From positions 930,001-994,000 of the forward strand of contig MU008181.1 of NCBI GenBank assembly GCA_010909165.1: a DNA stretch of 64,000 nucleotides, read 5' to 3'. The DNA comes from Anthoceros angustus (lineage: Eukaryota; Streptophyta; Anthocerotopsida; Anthocerotales; Anthocerotaceae). The position numbers and the translations under genes are program-made. Each line of letters opens with the position of its first letter. Positions within the stretch are counted from its first letter, which is position 1. The notes under the pieces are model-generated. The model saw only the letters and a list, made by a program, of their open reading frames with translations. It was not told the origin of the DNA and did no database searches. Below are positions 25,370 through 36,790 of the stretch, one piece after another.

Positions 25370-25570
25370 TCTCTATACCCATTAGGCGGGCTTTTAAGAT
25401 TTTCCTAAAAGGCCACAAATGATCATCAGGGTCTTCATTTGGAGACCCGTAATATTGTGGCAAGACATTGGGATCCAAGCCCGGCGTCAGAGATAAGTCT
25501 GACCCAGAATACCCCATAATGCCTTTGCATACTGCCAATCAATTCTTAGACTTCTAGCTCTGATACTTTG

Positions 25571-26485
25571 ACTCTGTGTGAGCAACTGACCTCTTCAATG
25601 ACAAGAAATTTTGGGTGATCCATATATGTATCACAAAAGCTTGGATAAATCTAAAGGAGGGAGATGGGAGCCCACAGGTAGGTGTGCTACCCCTGTCTTC
25701 TATGTTCTACACTTTCTACTATGGTTTACCTTGTTTCTGTAACTCTAGAGATGCTGATTCAGGACGTGTATACTACCCAAGGTGTGCACAGAATGGTGTC
25801 TACAAGAGACCCATAACTCTACACATTAACTCTCTCTCTACAACAAGACAACAGACCTACCTAGACTTGGAGTGTCCTCACACTTGGAGAAGCATGGCAT
25901 ATAAACAGCCCCCTAGTCCCTCTCAGACCCACCTATGGGTGTATGATTAGGCAGCACCAAGGGCCTATAGACACATGTATGTTTAAGGTCTCATACTGAC
26001 AGGGAACCTACAGGACTTCAACAAATTGCTCAGCACATCTTCGACAATTCGGCTCTCAGGTGCCTAGACAACAACTGTTACATTAATCTAGAACTGAGAT
26101 GCATGCACAATAAGTAGAATCTCAGTCCTAGCACAAACTGTTGAGGAAGGTCACCCTAGGACTAGAGATCCCGAGCTAGTTGACTCATCAAGACTGCTAA
26201 GGAAGAAGAGAGGAGGAGCAAGGGATCTCGAGCCAAGAAGCTCCTTTCATGGTACGGGAAGCAAAGCCTCATCCATTACTTGAATCCCCTCGTACAGAGT
26301 AGCTAGCCCTCTTCATATAGCTGGAGGGGCTCCTAAAATTAGGAATGTCTTGAAACCCTTGGCGCCCTTTCGCATGCTACCCTATAGAACCGTTTATCAC
26401 CATGCCTTATTGCCTACTATAAATAGATCAATAAAAACCAGCCACACAAATTGCTTTATGCTTATCCCTTACTCTCACTCCCACA
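25571..26485. other. No gene seen; probable LTR sequence
   Basis: This lies immediately beyond the primer binding site of the minus-strand gypsy remnant, where its 5' LTR should be. No coding frame with recognisable content is present on either strand, and I could not match it to a second LTR in the window. Confidence 0.4.
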
Positions 26486-26701
26486 GAACCAAGTGAAATA
26501 TTGTTGCATAGCATTAGTATTAAATTCAGAACGACTTATTGGTAAAGTATTGTAAGGTGTGAGTGTGTTTTGAGAAAATGTATGTGCAAGGAGGCAAGTT
26601 GTAGACTTCCAAGAATAGGTAGTATGTTGTAAGTGGAGATGCGTTTTAGGAAAAAGCTGCCATCCCAACATTGGAATGTTGCGGCCGCTCTTGAAAGTGA
26701 T
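26486..26701. repeat. LTR-like repeat, copy B (second half only)
   Basis: This is a close copy of 23408-23626, in the same orientation, with small indels. The first half seen in copies A and C is absent. Sequence from 26702 to 27394 shows no gene. Confidence 0.7.
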
Positions 26702-27394
26702 GGTGTTTTTAAAAGGAGGAGTTTGCTATAAGAAGCACTCTAGCCATGTACCACAATAAGTAATGTTAGCACAAGAGCCATAGCTCCTGCACATCTGTTT
26801 CCTCGATGCTTCGAGCTCTATTACGTTTCGATATATATGATTGTAGCCAGTTGAGGTGCTGGGAGATTTTCAGCTCCTTTTATTCTTTGTAGGTGTGGTA
26901 GGAGTCTATTTGCCTAGGCAGGCCAATCCTTTCATGTCTCTTTAGCACACCAGTATCTTGGTGTGCTGAAATTATTGTTTGCTAGGTCGTTGGTCCTTTG
27001 CTGCTCAAGGTGTCTGTTGAGCTCAAGAATCCCAAGAGTGGGTTGGTAGATGGCTGGCGGTGATCTATGAGGCTCACCCACTGTGGCCTCTCACCAAGAT
27101 CAGCAAGGCCGTACCATCTATTGTGAAAGGTTCAGTCCTAAGCTAAGAAGGCTTGAGGAGATTGAGGCCCCTCGCCACCTACCTCCTGTCACCTAGTTAG
27201 ATAGAATAGTAGATTAACAGTACCCATGACAAAGTATCGATGCTTTGTACCGACACTAACTCACTAACCTTTCACCTCAGGATATCAGTGAATTGGCATT
27301 CTCCCGAGAAGCATCTCCCTCGCAACCCGATTTGCACATTCCCTCCAAGCCTCTAGTCACCACCACCATGTTCTTTGTCAACATCATCACCACC

Positions 27395-27800
27395 CTGTAC
27401 GCCGCCAGTCGGCAACATATTTAGTCGAACGAAACCTGTTTAGATGACTCGTGCCCATCACCCGAAATGCATTATGAACTCAACACCTAATATCTGCTTT
27501 CTGGACTTCCCTGACTAGGGAGAGGAGTAAGCATTCAATGGAGACGATTCTTAGGCCTAGTGGCCAAACCTAATGGCCCAACATTGAGTTCCTCGAATGC
27601 CCAGAAATTGGGCTGTAGAAATGGTATCCATATTATATCATATCCCACAAAGTAACTGAGATAACATTCTAACAAACTACGATCATGTATGTGTAGCATT
27701 GATATTAGATTTGGAATGCCTTATTGATAGAGTGTTAAAAGGTGTGAGTGTGTTTTGAGAAAAAGTGTGTGTGCGAGGAAGCAAGTTGAAGGCTTAATAA
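27395..27800. repeat. LTR-like repeat, copy C
   Basis: The first half, 27395-27630, matches 23190-23410, including 'cccagaaattgggct'. The second half, 27680-27800, matches more weakly and ends in a CA-rich run near 27800-27820. Copies A to C are spaced so that more than one related element, or one element and a solo LTR, must have been present. Confidence 0.55.
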
Positions 27801-28434
27801 ATACACACACACGCACACGATTGATAATGAATACTATAAGCTTGCAGAGTTGCTTTGGTCGATGTTCTGCAAGGTTTTGTGCCGCCTCAACTCGGCTGCC
27901 AGTGTCTCGTCCTCCTCTCGCTCGCCAGCTCCTTGTTGCACTATTCACTACTTGCTCCCATGCTCTCTCCGCTGCACCTATTTTCCTGAAATGGATAATG
28001 ATTTATCTACCTTTTAATTCTAGATAATAGACAAACATCTTTTTATTAATTTATAATTTCCTTGTCACATAATTAATAAATAATTAAGTGCTATTAACCA
28101 ATATGATGACACCACACAACTACTCACAAGAGAGGTTTGTTGATTATTGCCCCTGTCACCATGTACTGGGTAAATGGTAAATGAGTTATGTGGTAATGAG
28201 AGGTCGTTTGTCCTCGAGTAAGAGAAAACTTATGTATTAGTCATTTTTGTGCTAATCCAAATCATAAACTTGCCTTGAGCTCTCTATATTTGTGGAAGAG
28301 CACCATGGCGAGAGATTGCAACTCTGTGCTTCTATGCATATAATACATGCATGATTTATTCACGTTGACAGAGTTGTATTGTGCAAAAGTTGTGCGAGGA
28401 GCGCAACAGGAAGGTCATTTGTCATCACGTGTTG

Positions 28435-28587
28435 AATCTACATTAAATGCATCACCGATCGGGTGCGTCTTGGGGATCATGGTCGAATCTGTAATAAAGG
28501 CATGGGGGACTGGGTGCCTCTCGAGGATTCTGGTTGAATTTGTGATGAATACACCGCCGATTGGGTGCTTCTCGGGGATTATGGTCT
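28435..28587. repeat. 51-bp tandem repeat, 3 units
   Basis: Three adjacent units of exactly 51 bp (28435-28485, 28486-28536, 28537-28587) align without gaps. The minus-strand frame 28783-28415 (122 codons) reads through them as three 17-residue units built on HPIG-x-x-F-x-x-x-ST. The plus-strand frame 28347-28730 also reads through. The protein is not recognised, no splice context or homologue is evident, and either frame may be non-coding. The surrounding sequence, 27801-28434 and 28784-29190, shows nothing else. Confidence 0.7.
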
Positions 28588-29194
28588 CAACCTTAGGCCT
28601 TTTGTTCTTCATACTTCCGCTGGAATCAAAAGTTGGTGGATTAAATGACATTGCTGCAATGCGGGACATTCCAAGGAGCTGGATTTTGGAAGAGCTCCAA
28701 AGCATCTGGCATGAGAGATCCCTTTTGTAGGACAGGCTTCCAGTGTTGCAAACTTCTTCCGCATCGCTCTGACTTGGCCACACCAGTCCATACTCGACAT
28801 CCTCTGGTTGTGTCTCCAGGCGCTCACCTTGTGATCATTACCATTATTGAGTGGGAGAGGGATCTCGCACGATAGAACTCACATAACGCACTAATATAAT
28901 GTATGACGATTTCTGTCGAAATACATACGTTCGTAAGTGTGAACAACTGACAAAATTTTGCACGCAACTATGAACAAATATGGTGGTAGTAATCTTTTTG
29001 GCATTAATTCGAGGTAATAACCTTCCCAAAATGCATAAGGAAGAGAAAGCAAATCCTACCTTTTATCTTAGTTCTTTCTCCCTAAGGAAGAGAAAGCAAA
29101 TCTCTTCTTTCGCCTTAAGATGGATTCTCATGTAATTGATCAAATATAAATATTAAAAAATATAATATATAGTATAAGTATGTATATAAAAGAA

Positions 29195-29412
29195 TCTATT
29201 CCAATAGGACGTAAGGAAAAAAGACATAAGTGAAATCAAAACTCAAAAAGGGAACCAACGAAAAGCAAGCCAATCTACCTACAACCCAATAATTGACCTT
29301 ACAAGTATGTATGCTAAACGACCTATCCCAACACGAGCTTGAGGAAAAAGACATAGGTAGTGATATCAAAACTGAAAAAGAGGGAGCCAACGGAAAGCAA
29401 GCACATCTACCT
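29195..29412. repeat. Imperfect tandem repeat, about 120 bp x2
   Basis: Two copies share 'gacata', then 'tcaaaact', 'aaaaag', 'gccaa' or 'accaacg', and 'atctacctacaaccca'. The second copy carries an extra 'ctac'. A shorter direct repeat, 'aaggaagagaaagcaaatc', occurs just upstream at 29037 and 29083. No gene is visible from 28870 to 29540. Confidence 0.5.
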
Positions 29413-30232
29413 ACCTACAACCCAGCCCCCCGATTACCGATAACACATGCGAATTTCCCTGCCGCAACCCTAGCTATGTTATTATGGCCTAATATATCTA
29501 CTTCCGCTCCGTTTCCTCCGCTCTTTGCCTGATCGCCTGCTGGCGGGAGCAAATCACTTCCGCCTCACGCTGCATGCGTGTCGCGGCGCAACTCGGATCT
29601 GTGTCATCGTGTGACATCTGCGACTGCTCCCGATCCAGAAGACTATAGGAATTTTCCCTGCTCAGAGCTGAACGCTTGGGAGGTCCTTAACAGACTTCCG
29701 CACTGGATGCTGGTAAGGGCTTGCCCTGAATGTCATCGCCAGGTCTGAGTAGAGCGTTAGTGGTTTTGTGGCTCGTTGTTGCGGTGATGGTTGTGTCAGG
29801 CGGAATTTTACGGTGAGGCTGCATGGTTTTTTGGTGAGAATGTGTGAGATCTGTTGGTTCTGATGACGGGCACATCTGCTGGACTGTGTGTTGCACTAGG
29901 GTTGAGGAGTTGTCGCTGATGTGATGACTTCTGTAGCTGCATTGTGCGGCTTGATCTTGCCTGCTAGAGCATGCTTGTCGGAAGGGAACTTAATGCGGTG
30001 CAGCGGAGGTATATGAAGGGCCTTCCGGGTCGGCGCCGTGCTCTGACGAAGCGTTTGCAGAGGGAAAGTCGGTAAAGCGCCTTTAGGATCGAGATGTGTG
30101 GTTTAACTATAATTTGTGCATTTTCCCCAGGTGCAGGGGCCTTAAGCGAGCGTTTGAGGCGGGGTTGATTCTTTAAGAATTGGATCTGGGTAGGTTTGTT
30201 GACTCCAGCTCGAAATTCGGAGTGTTGGAAAC

Positions 30233-30802
30233 ATGTCAAGGTCGTTGGGCAGGCTTCTCCGCCACGGGGCGATCTTGCGCAGCAGTGGCACCGCTGCGGG
30301 AGGCACAACCTCAGGTGCTGTCGCGGCTGGAGTTGCCGCCCCTTCCCAGAGTGTCGCATCATCTCTGGTTTTCCAGAATGAGATTTTGTGGATTTCTTCG
30401 TCGCAGCCGCACCGTTGTTTTTCATGCTCAGGAGGATGGTTGCATGGAAGCCGTGTGTTGATGAGTTCTGCGAAGAAGAGCGATGCCTCGGCTTTGAGCG
30501 ATAGGAGCCTGCAACATGCTACGGGTCTCGAACGTGAAGAATTGGAGGCTGAGCTCCGGGGGGAGCAGCGTTTTGAAATGGAACCTCCCCGTGGGCCTTT
30601 TGGCACTAAGGAAGCGCCTGCTATTATTCCGTCGCACTTCGACGAGCGTATTGTTGGCTGTTCAGGAGGTGTGGGTGAAGACGAGCATGATGTGGTTTGG
30701 TTCAGGCTAAAGAAGGGAGAAACCTACGAGTGCCCTGTTTGTACTCAGGTGTTCCAGCTGAAGACCATCGGAGCGGGAGGTCGGCCAGGAGGCCATCATT
30801 AG
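30233..30802 (+). CDS. COX5b: Cytochrome c oxidase subunit 5b, mitochondrial
   Basis: This 189-codon frame carries the plant COX5b signature: a GPFGTKEAPAI core, then DERIVGCSGG, GEDEHDVVWF and ECPVCTQVFQL. The zinc-binding cysteines are present (Cys143, Cys167, Cys170), with His152 in the usual GEDEHD motif. The subunit is a nuclear-encoded structural part of complex IV on the matrix side of the inner membrane. The N-terminus (MSRSLGRLLRHGAIL...) is rich in Arg, Ser and Ala and lacks acidic residues, as a mitochondrial presequence should. The start at 30233 is the first ATG that includes this presequence. Plant COX5b genes normally have introns, whereas this copy has none. It is intact, so it is either a functional retrocopy or an intron-poor lineage. 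The upstream 690 bp (29540-30232) hold no other gene and no TGGGCC/T site II element that I could find. Confidence 0.93.
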   Translation: MSRSLGRLLRHGAILRSSGTAAGGTTSGAVAAGVAAPSQSVASSLVFQNEILWISSSQPHRCFSCSGGWLHGSRVLMSSAKKSDASALSDRSLQHATGLEREELEAELRGEQRFEMEPPRGPFGTKEAPAIIPSHFDERIVGCSGGVGEDEHDVVWFRLKKGETYECPVCTQVFQLKTIGAGGRPGGHH

Positions 30803-31352
30803 AAGCCTTCCAACCGAGTATGAAGGGAACCGGGCAAGAAGCAGTGCAGCTTACCTTAAAACTATCATCCGGTTGCTGGGATTGGAGTCTCACAAGCAGG
30901 AAGAACTGGCGGTTTGTGCATCATCTGACTGAAAGGCTCCGTTTGGGGGCTTGTTAAACTTCAGGCTTCTTTTGTACTTCGACCTCTCAGTTGGAAGTTT
31001 TGAGTTTTGCAAACTGGACTTCTTCACGCCATTTTGAATAAACTGCTCTCGATTTTCAGCAAAGTGGTGGGGCACCGCTCCTCAGTAGGCCTTGGTCTGG
31101 TGCGTGTTGGAAATGAACTGTGGCGGTGTTATCAGCAAGCCCATGTAAGGAGTCCAACTAACAGCCCTACTCGGCCGCACATGTTGCTGACAAGTAGAAC
31201 AATTGCAGCGTGTTCACGAAGACTGCTTTAGAGGTTAGAGGTAGCTAAGTGGTGAAGAGTGGCATCTTGAATGTTCTGTTTCACCGTTTCTTCGAGGTTT
31301 CAGAACTCTTACCTCTTTCAAAGTGTACATTCTAGACTACCGGAAACGCTGG
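30803..31352. other. Convergent intergenic region
   Basis: These 550 bp lie between the stop codon of COX5b (plus strand) and the stop codon of the armadillo gene (minus strand). They must hold both 3' UTRs. No further coding sequence, tRNA or repeat is apparent. Confidence 0.6.
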
Positions 31353-33670
31353 TCAGGAACAGTTGTCGAGAGCCCTCTTGGCTTGTGTCTTGACCGCCTG
31401 AGAGCTTGATTGCTTGAGATGCTTTAACAAAGGAACAGCCCCTGCTTGCCTGATCCATTCCTTGGTTTCTTCGCTGAATGCCAGATTGGCAAGAGCGCCA
31501 GCTGCGTACTCCTGAACTATGGTGGACATGCTCCTGAGCAGGAGAGTGAGGTTGTGTAGAGCTCCCTTGGTGTTTGCGATAGCTTGACCATTATCACTAG
31601 TCACTGACAAGTTGTACAAGGCACCTGCAGCGTTCTGGTGGACCAAGGTGGAAGTGGATTCAAGCAGGTCGACCAGTCTGAAGAAGACATTGGGTACGCT
31701 GGAGATACTCCTGCGGTTGGACCCATTGTAGGAAAGGTTCATGAGAGCCCCAGCTGCCTTTTCTTGGACCAGAGTGCAATCCGAAGCAAGAAGGTCCACC
31801 AATCTCTGAAGAGCTCCCGGCGCAGCACCAATTCTGAGTTTGTTTTTGGTGGTGGTGTTGGAGATGTTCCACAGGGCACTTGCTGCATTCGCTTGGGCAC
31901 CAAGAGAGTCGAGAAAGAGCAGATCAACAAGCTTCTGTATGGCACCTTCCTCATCACCAATTCGCTTCCTGTTGTCCAAATTGAAGGAGAGGCTTTCAAG
32001 AACCTTGACGGCGCTCTCTTGAACGCTGAGAACCGGTGAGTCTAGCATGGCAACCAGCCTAGAGATGGAAGACGTCTGGGCTGCAATCGTCACTTCGTTC
32101 TCGTCAGGAATGGACAGCCTCCACAGAGCTATGGCAGCCTTTTCCTGGATGATAGTAGATTCTGAAAATAGAAGTCCTACCAGCCTCAGCACGGCCCCCT
32201 CTGAAACAGCAATCTGCATGAGAGGAGGGGGAAACTTCTGCAAAACATCCAGGCCCTTCATCTGCTCCGCGTGAGTCTCAGCTTCAAGACAGGCCACCGC
32301 CCACCCAACCACCCCTGCTGAAGCAAGATCTTCCAGTTTCCTTGTCACCTACAGAAAGACGCACAATTGTCAGTGTTAGTTAGGAGACTTGAGCGAGCTT
32401 AAAAGTCTAGGTTGCTGCAGCATCGACATCAGGGCGATTCAGTCCAGACCTGGTTCCGCGAAAATGGAACGTGTATGTCCGCCCCAAGAAGTGCGAGAAG
32501 CTTCTCTGAGGCTGAGGCAGTCGCCAGAACGTTTCCTCGGAACGATTTCTCTCTGCAAAGGTTTTGCAAAACAGCTGCTGCACAAAACTGCACTGCAGGA
32601 GCTGGAGAGTTGAAGAGCTTCACAAATATCCCAGCAGCTCCTGGAAACCCTGCGATGCTCAACCTGTGCTGTGGCACCACGCAGAGCTCCCACAGAACCC
32701 CAGCGGCGTTTGCCTGCACTCTGGGAGAGCTGACCGCCAGGAGCTGCATCAGTTTGGGGATGATTCCTGGAAGAGCAAATCTCCGGACATCTATCCTGTC
32801 GTTGTTCTTGAGCAGGGTCCTCACGATGGCAACGGCTCCGTGCTGAATGTCTCCCGTAGCAGAGATGATGAGGGAGCCCAGTTGCTCCAGCGCCCCTGCT
32901 GTGGAGCATATCTTCTCCCGAGTCTCCAGGTCGGAGGCCAGGCTCTGAAGGTTGGCCATGGTCTGCTTCTGCACAGTGTGAGAAGGACAACTCAGAAGAT
33001 GCACCAGAGCCTCCAGCCCGCCCACTCGGCAGAAGTGCTCCAGCTCGTTCATGGTGAAGGACTTGTACAGGGACGAGCCCATGTTGTACTTGCTGGTTCT
33101 CAGCCTGGCCACAAGCTTGAGTATCTTCCTGGGACATGGATGAGACGCGGCGTTTTCCAGCTCCCGCAGCGACTCCTTCAACTTGAGAAGCGGGTCGGTG
33201 GAACACACGTTGCTGATCCTCCTCGGTTCCTGTACTTCAATGGAGCTGTTGCTGTCGGGTCCTATTCCAGGTTTGGTCATCTGATGGGTGTTGCAGTATG
33301 TATTGTACAGAGAAACCGCATGCCTAATGCGGTTCCTTGCATCCGCTAGACGACGACTGAGAGTCCTCATCTGCAGGATGTGAATATTGGCTAATATATA
33401 CTCATCCAGTGCTCCCCTTGCCTCCTCTAGAGCTTTGCACATAAGCTGTACCACTCTGAAGAAGTTCCTGTCGAAGTGGCTGTTCCCGGTATTCAAGGCG
33501 GGAATCACCTCCGCTACGACGGAGGGGAGAAAGCGAAGGTCCGTCTGCAGCTCCCACGCTACTTGGTCCTTGATCTTGGCCTCGTCTATGAGCGCATCCA
33601 CTTGGTTATACAGACTGATGAGAGTGCCCACCACCGACGATATAGGCACGACTTCGGAGGAATCCTGCAT
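31353..33670 (-). CDS. Armadillo-repeat protein with helical N-terminus
   Basis: Two coding exons, 33670-32450 and 32348-31353, are joined in phase 0 (donor CAG|GTCTGG, acceptor TGTAG|GTGACA) and give 738 codons. Residues 1 to about 160 form a charged helical region without repeats, of the kind found at the N-terminus of several plant ARM proteins. After about residue 205 come roughly a dozen armadillo repeats with typical phrases such as GGLEALVHLL, VQANAAGVLWEL, VQEKAAGALMNLS and VHQNAAGALYNLS. They end at AKRALDNCS just before the stop. ARM solenoids are protein-binding scaffolds. No U-box, kinesin or lipid-modification motif is visible, so the partner is unknown. An upstream exon may exist: a strong donor (C|GTAAGT at 33773) pairs in phase with the acceptor before 33672 and could add about 38 codons starting at 33885. 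Confidence 0.88.
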
Positions 33671-33930
33671 ATCTGAGACACACAAACAGGCCTGCATGTT
33701 GAGCACGGCTCCCCATGCCAACTTCCACACAACTGCCGAGAACAGAGACCCTCAAAGGAGCACGAACACTTACGGAAGGTGGAGGAGAAGTGCATTGCAT
33801 CGAGAGCATTCTGTCCCTTCCTAGCATTGGGCGGCTGGTACAGATGGCCAAACGGTGACCGCAATCGCCCGAATGAAAAACTCATCCCGCCGCCCCTGAC
33901 TGCGCAACGCCAAGAGAAAGCCGGACACAA

Positions 33931-34505
33931 GTTTCACAGTGATCACCGATTTCAACTGCAGGAAAAGAAGCGCAACAAGGATGCCGCTACAACGACAGAT
34001 CTCCGAGGGAAGCAGCAAGCAAAGAGACAGTCTCTCATTGTGTACACAAGCAAGTACCTGAGTCCTGCCGTTATGCCGGAGCGGAACCAACTCGGCTGCA
34101 GCCTCCTGACTCAGCCTTCGAAGCTCACAGCACTTGATCTGACGAGGAGCACGGATTGCATTGACAGGGGGGAGCAAGAGTGCCCGAATTCGACCTGGTC
34201 ACGGGGACACAGGCGCAAATCCCTGTGCTCCAGCCTCATGGCGATCCCAGGAAGACACGGCCTTGATGCCGCTGCTCGAACCTTCCAAGCTTTCAGCGAT
34301 GGAAATCAAGTCCGCATGGCGCATTGCCGTCCGACGGACAAGAACGGGGCCCCTCACGACTCCAGGAGCCAACAAGATTCACGATCCGACGTCCGGCAGA
34401 CTAGAGAGTAACCAGGGAGCTCGCCCCCTTGTTACGGCGCAGAGAGCAAAGAGAGGGCCCAGCTGGAGCCGGCCTAAAATCCCACCAGCTCCTGCAGAGA
34501 CTTTC
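33931..34505. other. 5' flank of the armadillo gene
   Basis: No gene is supported here. Open frames on both strands have no recognisable motif and look like chance frames in GC-rich DNA. The promoter of the minus-strand armadillo gene should lie in this stretch. Confidence 0.4.
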
Positions 34506-34593
34506 TGTAGAACTCCTGTAGCGCTCTTGTACGCCTGCTGTAGAGCCGGTGTAGCGCTCCTGTAGAGCTTTTGTAGCGCTCCTGTAAGCCGGA
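34506..34593. repeat. 11-bp tandem repeat, 8 units
   Basis: TGTA recurs at 34506, 34517, 34528, 34539, 34550, 34561, 34572 and 34583, exactly 11 bp apart. The consensus unit is TGTAG-x-GCTCC (one unit reads TGTAC and the last TGTAA). The array lies about 0.7-0.8 kb upstream of the armadillo coding region. Confidence 0.93.
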
Positions 34594-36790
34594 CACAGCT
34601 TCAGTGGGAAGCGAATCGGGAGGCTGGGACGTTCAAGTGGAGTTGTAACCACGCAGCAAGGATCATCCGCGGAAGAGGGAGCTGGAGGGGCCTACACTCC
34701 AGAGCATCTGGGGAGAGCTCCAGCACCCACACCCACAGTGCCAGTCCTTGGCGGCAGCATGGAGGCAGAGCTAAATCGGGACAGGGGGAGGCAATGCAGG
34801 CGGTCACGGAAGGCGGGGAAGGAGGCTGGGCGAGAGCAGAGCTCGCATGTAGAGTCGGTAGCTGCAGCCCCGATGGGGCCCAGCAGGAGGTGAAGACGGC
34901 CTGGGAGATGGAGCTGGCTGCGGGAGCTGGCCACATGGATAGTGAGGAGAGAGGGGCCCGGTGGCCGGGGCCGCGCGATCTGGAGGGAAAATGCTGCACT
35001 ACAAACGCAAACCTGCTTGCCGGTGCCGGAAGGCGGGAAGGAGGGAAGACGGTACACCGGGAGCCGTGGCGCCGACACACAGCACCAGATCTGGCTCTCG
35101 ATCCTCGAACTGGCAGGCACCTGCAGACATGCCAGCGCCACTGCCGCGCGCTGAACCAGGGACACCATTTTAATTTGGTAACGGACAAACCAGCCGGGCC
35201 TGGCCGGGTCGGCTCGGCTCGGGCCGGGCCGGGGCCCCGGCGGGAGCGAGCGCCAACTGGGACACCGCGCTTGAATTGAATTTTGAACCATTGCCCTTGC
35301 CCTTGCATTCAACCAACAACCATAAATACCACGTACATAGATTACTTTCTCTATATAGTTATATAGATCTAAAATATGAATACTTTTAGTTACTATATTA
35401 TTATACTTTTCAAATCTCTTTCAATTTGACTTCTTCATAGCAGATGATACTTTTCATCATAAGATAATATATATAGTTTCTATCTCTCTTATAAATATAT
35501 ATTTTATAATATAATATATTTAATATGATTGAAATAAATACAGAAATCTGAAAGGTAGTCTTGAATGACTTTAGAAAATGGTACATTGAAACCCATCAAA
35601 TACGTTTGTATCAATTGGTTGTGTGGTCTGATAATATATGAATTGGTTGGGTGAGCTAATGAGTTGGAGTCCAATGGTGATCCTTCATGATAAGGATTTC
35701 TCTGACAAGAAATATATACATGCCCATTTTAATCAATTAGATTGTCTTAAGAAATTTTGTAAAAATGTTCACCTCATCAATTGAGGCCATCTTGTCATTT
35801 GTATACTTCATGGTGCCACTTGTTGATTATATGTTTTATCTTAAAAAGGCAAGATTGTCTTAGGACTCTTGTATTTTATCTCTAATATTCTCTATATGTA
35901 TTCTAAATATGTTCATATATGAAATCTAAGTTATATTGATATATGGGTACGTACTTGAAAAAAGAGTAGTGTTTTATCGAGGGAAAAAAAAGATGGGAAA
36001 AACCCATCCAACACGGGACAATGAAGATGGACCTCGGGGGTCAAGGTGAAAAAGAGCGACTAAACCATAACCTAAAGTTATGAGTATGTGCTTGAAATAG
36101 GTAGAGTCTATCCATTAATAATAAATATGGAGACTTTATAAATATGCAGAGATGGAAAATTCCATCTACTTACTAACTAAAAATAATTATATTTAAAAAA
36201 GTTAATAACTTATTTTTATGAGTTACGTACATGACAGAAAAGTAGGTATTTTACATGTGCCCTCCCTTGGCAAGCTTCCCGTCGCTCCACTTGGCGGTCA
36301 CAGGAGCGGAGGATCAGACTGCATTATCCCGTGACTGTACATCAACAGGGCACCATAATCTCTGGAGTCCCGCCAGTGAGGCGGAAAGGTCATGCGGATT
36401 TTGCCTTTTGTACACCGGCATACACCAGGTGCATGAGGGAAGGTCGTGGAGGCCACGCGCAGGCGACGGTTGCTCGTTTTCCTAGGACTACGTTGCCGAC
36501 TGTATCCTACTGGGCGGGTTAACCAGGACGACTGCCAACTGTCTCCAACATCCTCCTGGGCGGCTGTGTTTTTGAGACATCAGGACGGTGACCGCTTCGA
36601 GACAGAAGAGAGGCGGCGAATGCCTTTGCTAAGGAATCTCGAAATACAGGAGGATGATTTGGCGCTAGGTACTATGGATATGTGCGCTCCTTGCACACGA
36701 ATTAAGAGAACAGGACGTAGATAATATTCGAAAACAGACCTGTCTAGGAGCAGAGGCACGGGAGAGGAGGGCGCGTGTACATTTCTTGGT
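34594..36790. other. No gene; GC-rich block then AT-rich block
   Basis: From about 34600 to 35280 the sequence is very GC-rich, with simple GGCTCGG/GGGCCGG runs near 35205-35250. At about 35285 it switches abruptly to very AT-rich DNA, which continues to about 36240. I see no genuine coding frame on either strand. Long open frames in the GC block are a composition effect. 36250-36790 is the 3' flank of the next minus-strand gene. Confidence 0.6.

Larger units (their letters stand above)
23650..25570 (-). mobile_element. Rearranged Ty3/gypsy retrotransposon remnant
   Basis: Minus-strand domains appear in element order. A tRNA-type primer site (GTATCAGAGC at 25557-25566) is followed by a gag N-terminal piece at 25538-25370 containing the DDHLWPF motif. 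Two CCHC zinc knuckles lie near 24810-24680, an aspartic protease core (VVIDSGSSTNL) near 24070-24020, and a reverse-transcriptase fragment at 23904-23650 with VDFRELN and LPRVDEIL motifs. Many stops and frameshifts interrupt it. The central part of gag (25024-25347) runs on the opposite strand, so the element has suffered an internal inversion. RNase H and integrase are missing. Confidence 0.85.

Noticed and set aside
28330-28730. Possible CRISPR-like or bacterial repeat
   Set aside because: The 51-bp units are adjacent, without spacers, in plant nuclear DNA; this is an ordinary tandem repeat.
33779-34411. 210-codon plus-strand frame beside the armadillo gene
   Set aside because: It overlaps the probable 5' exon of the armadillo gene in antisense and shows no recognisable domain.
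34601-35312. Overlapping long frames on both strands in the GC-rich block
   Set aside because: Stop codons are rare in such GC-rich DNA; the frames have no motif, no splice pattern and biased Pro/Arg/Ala composition.
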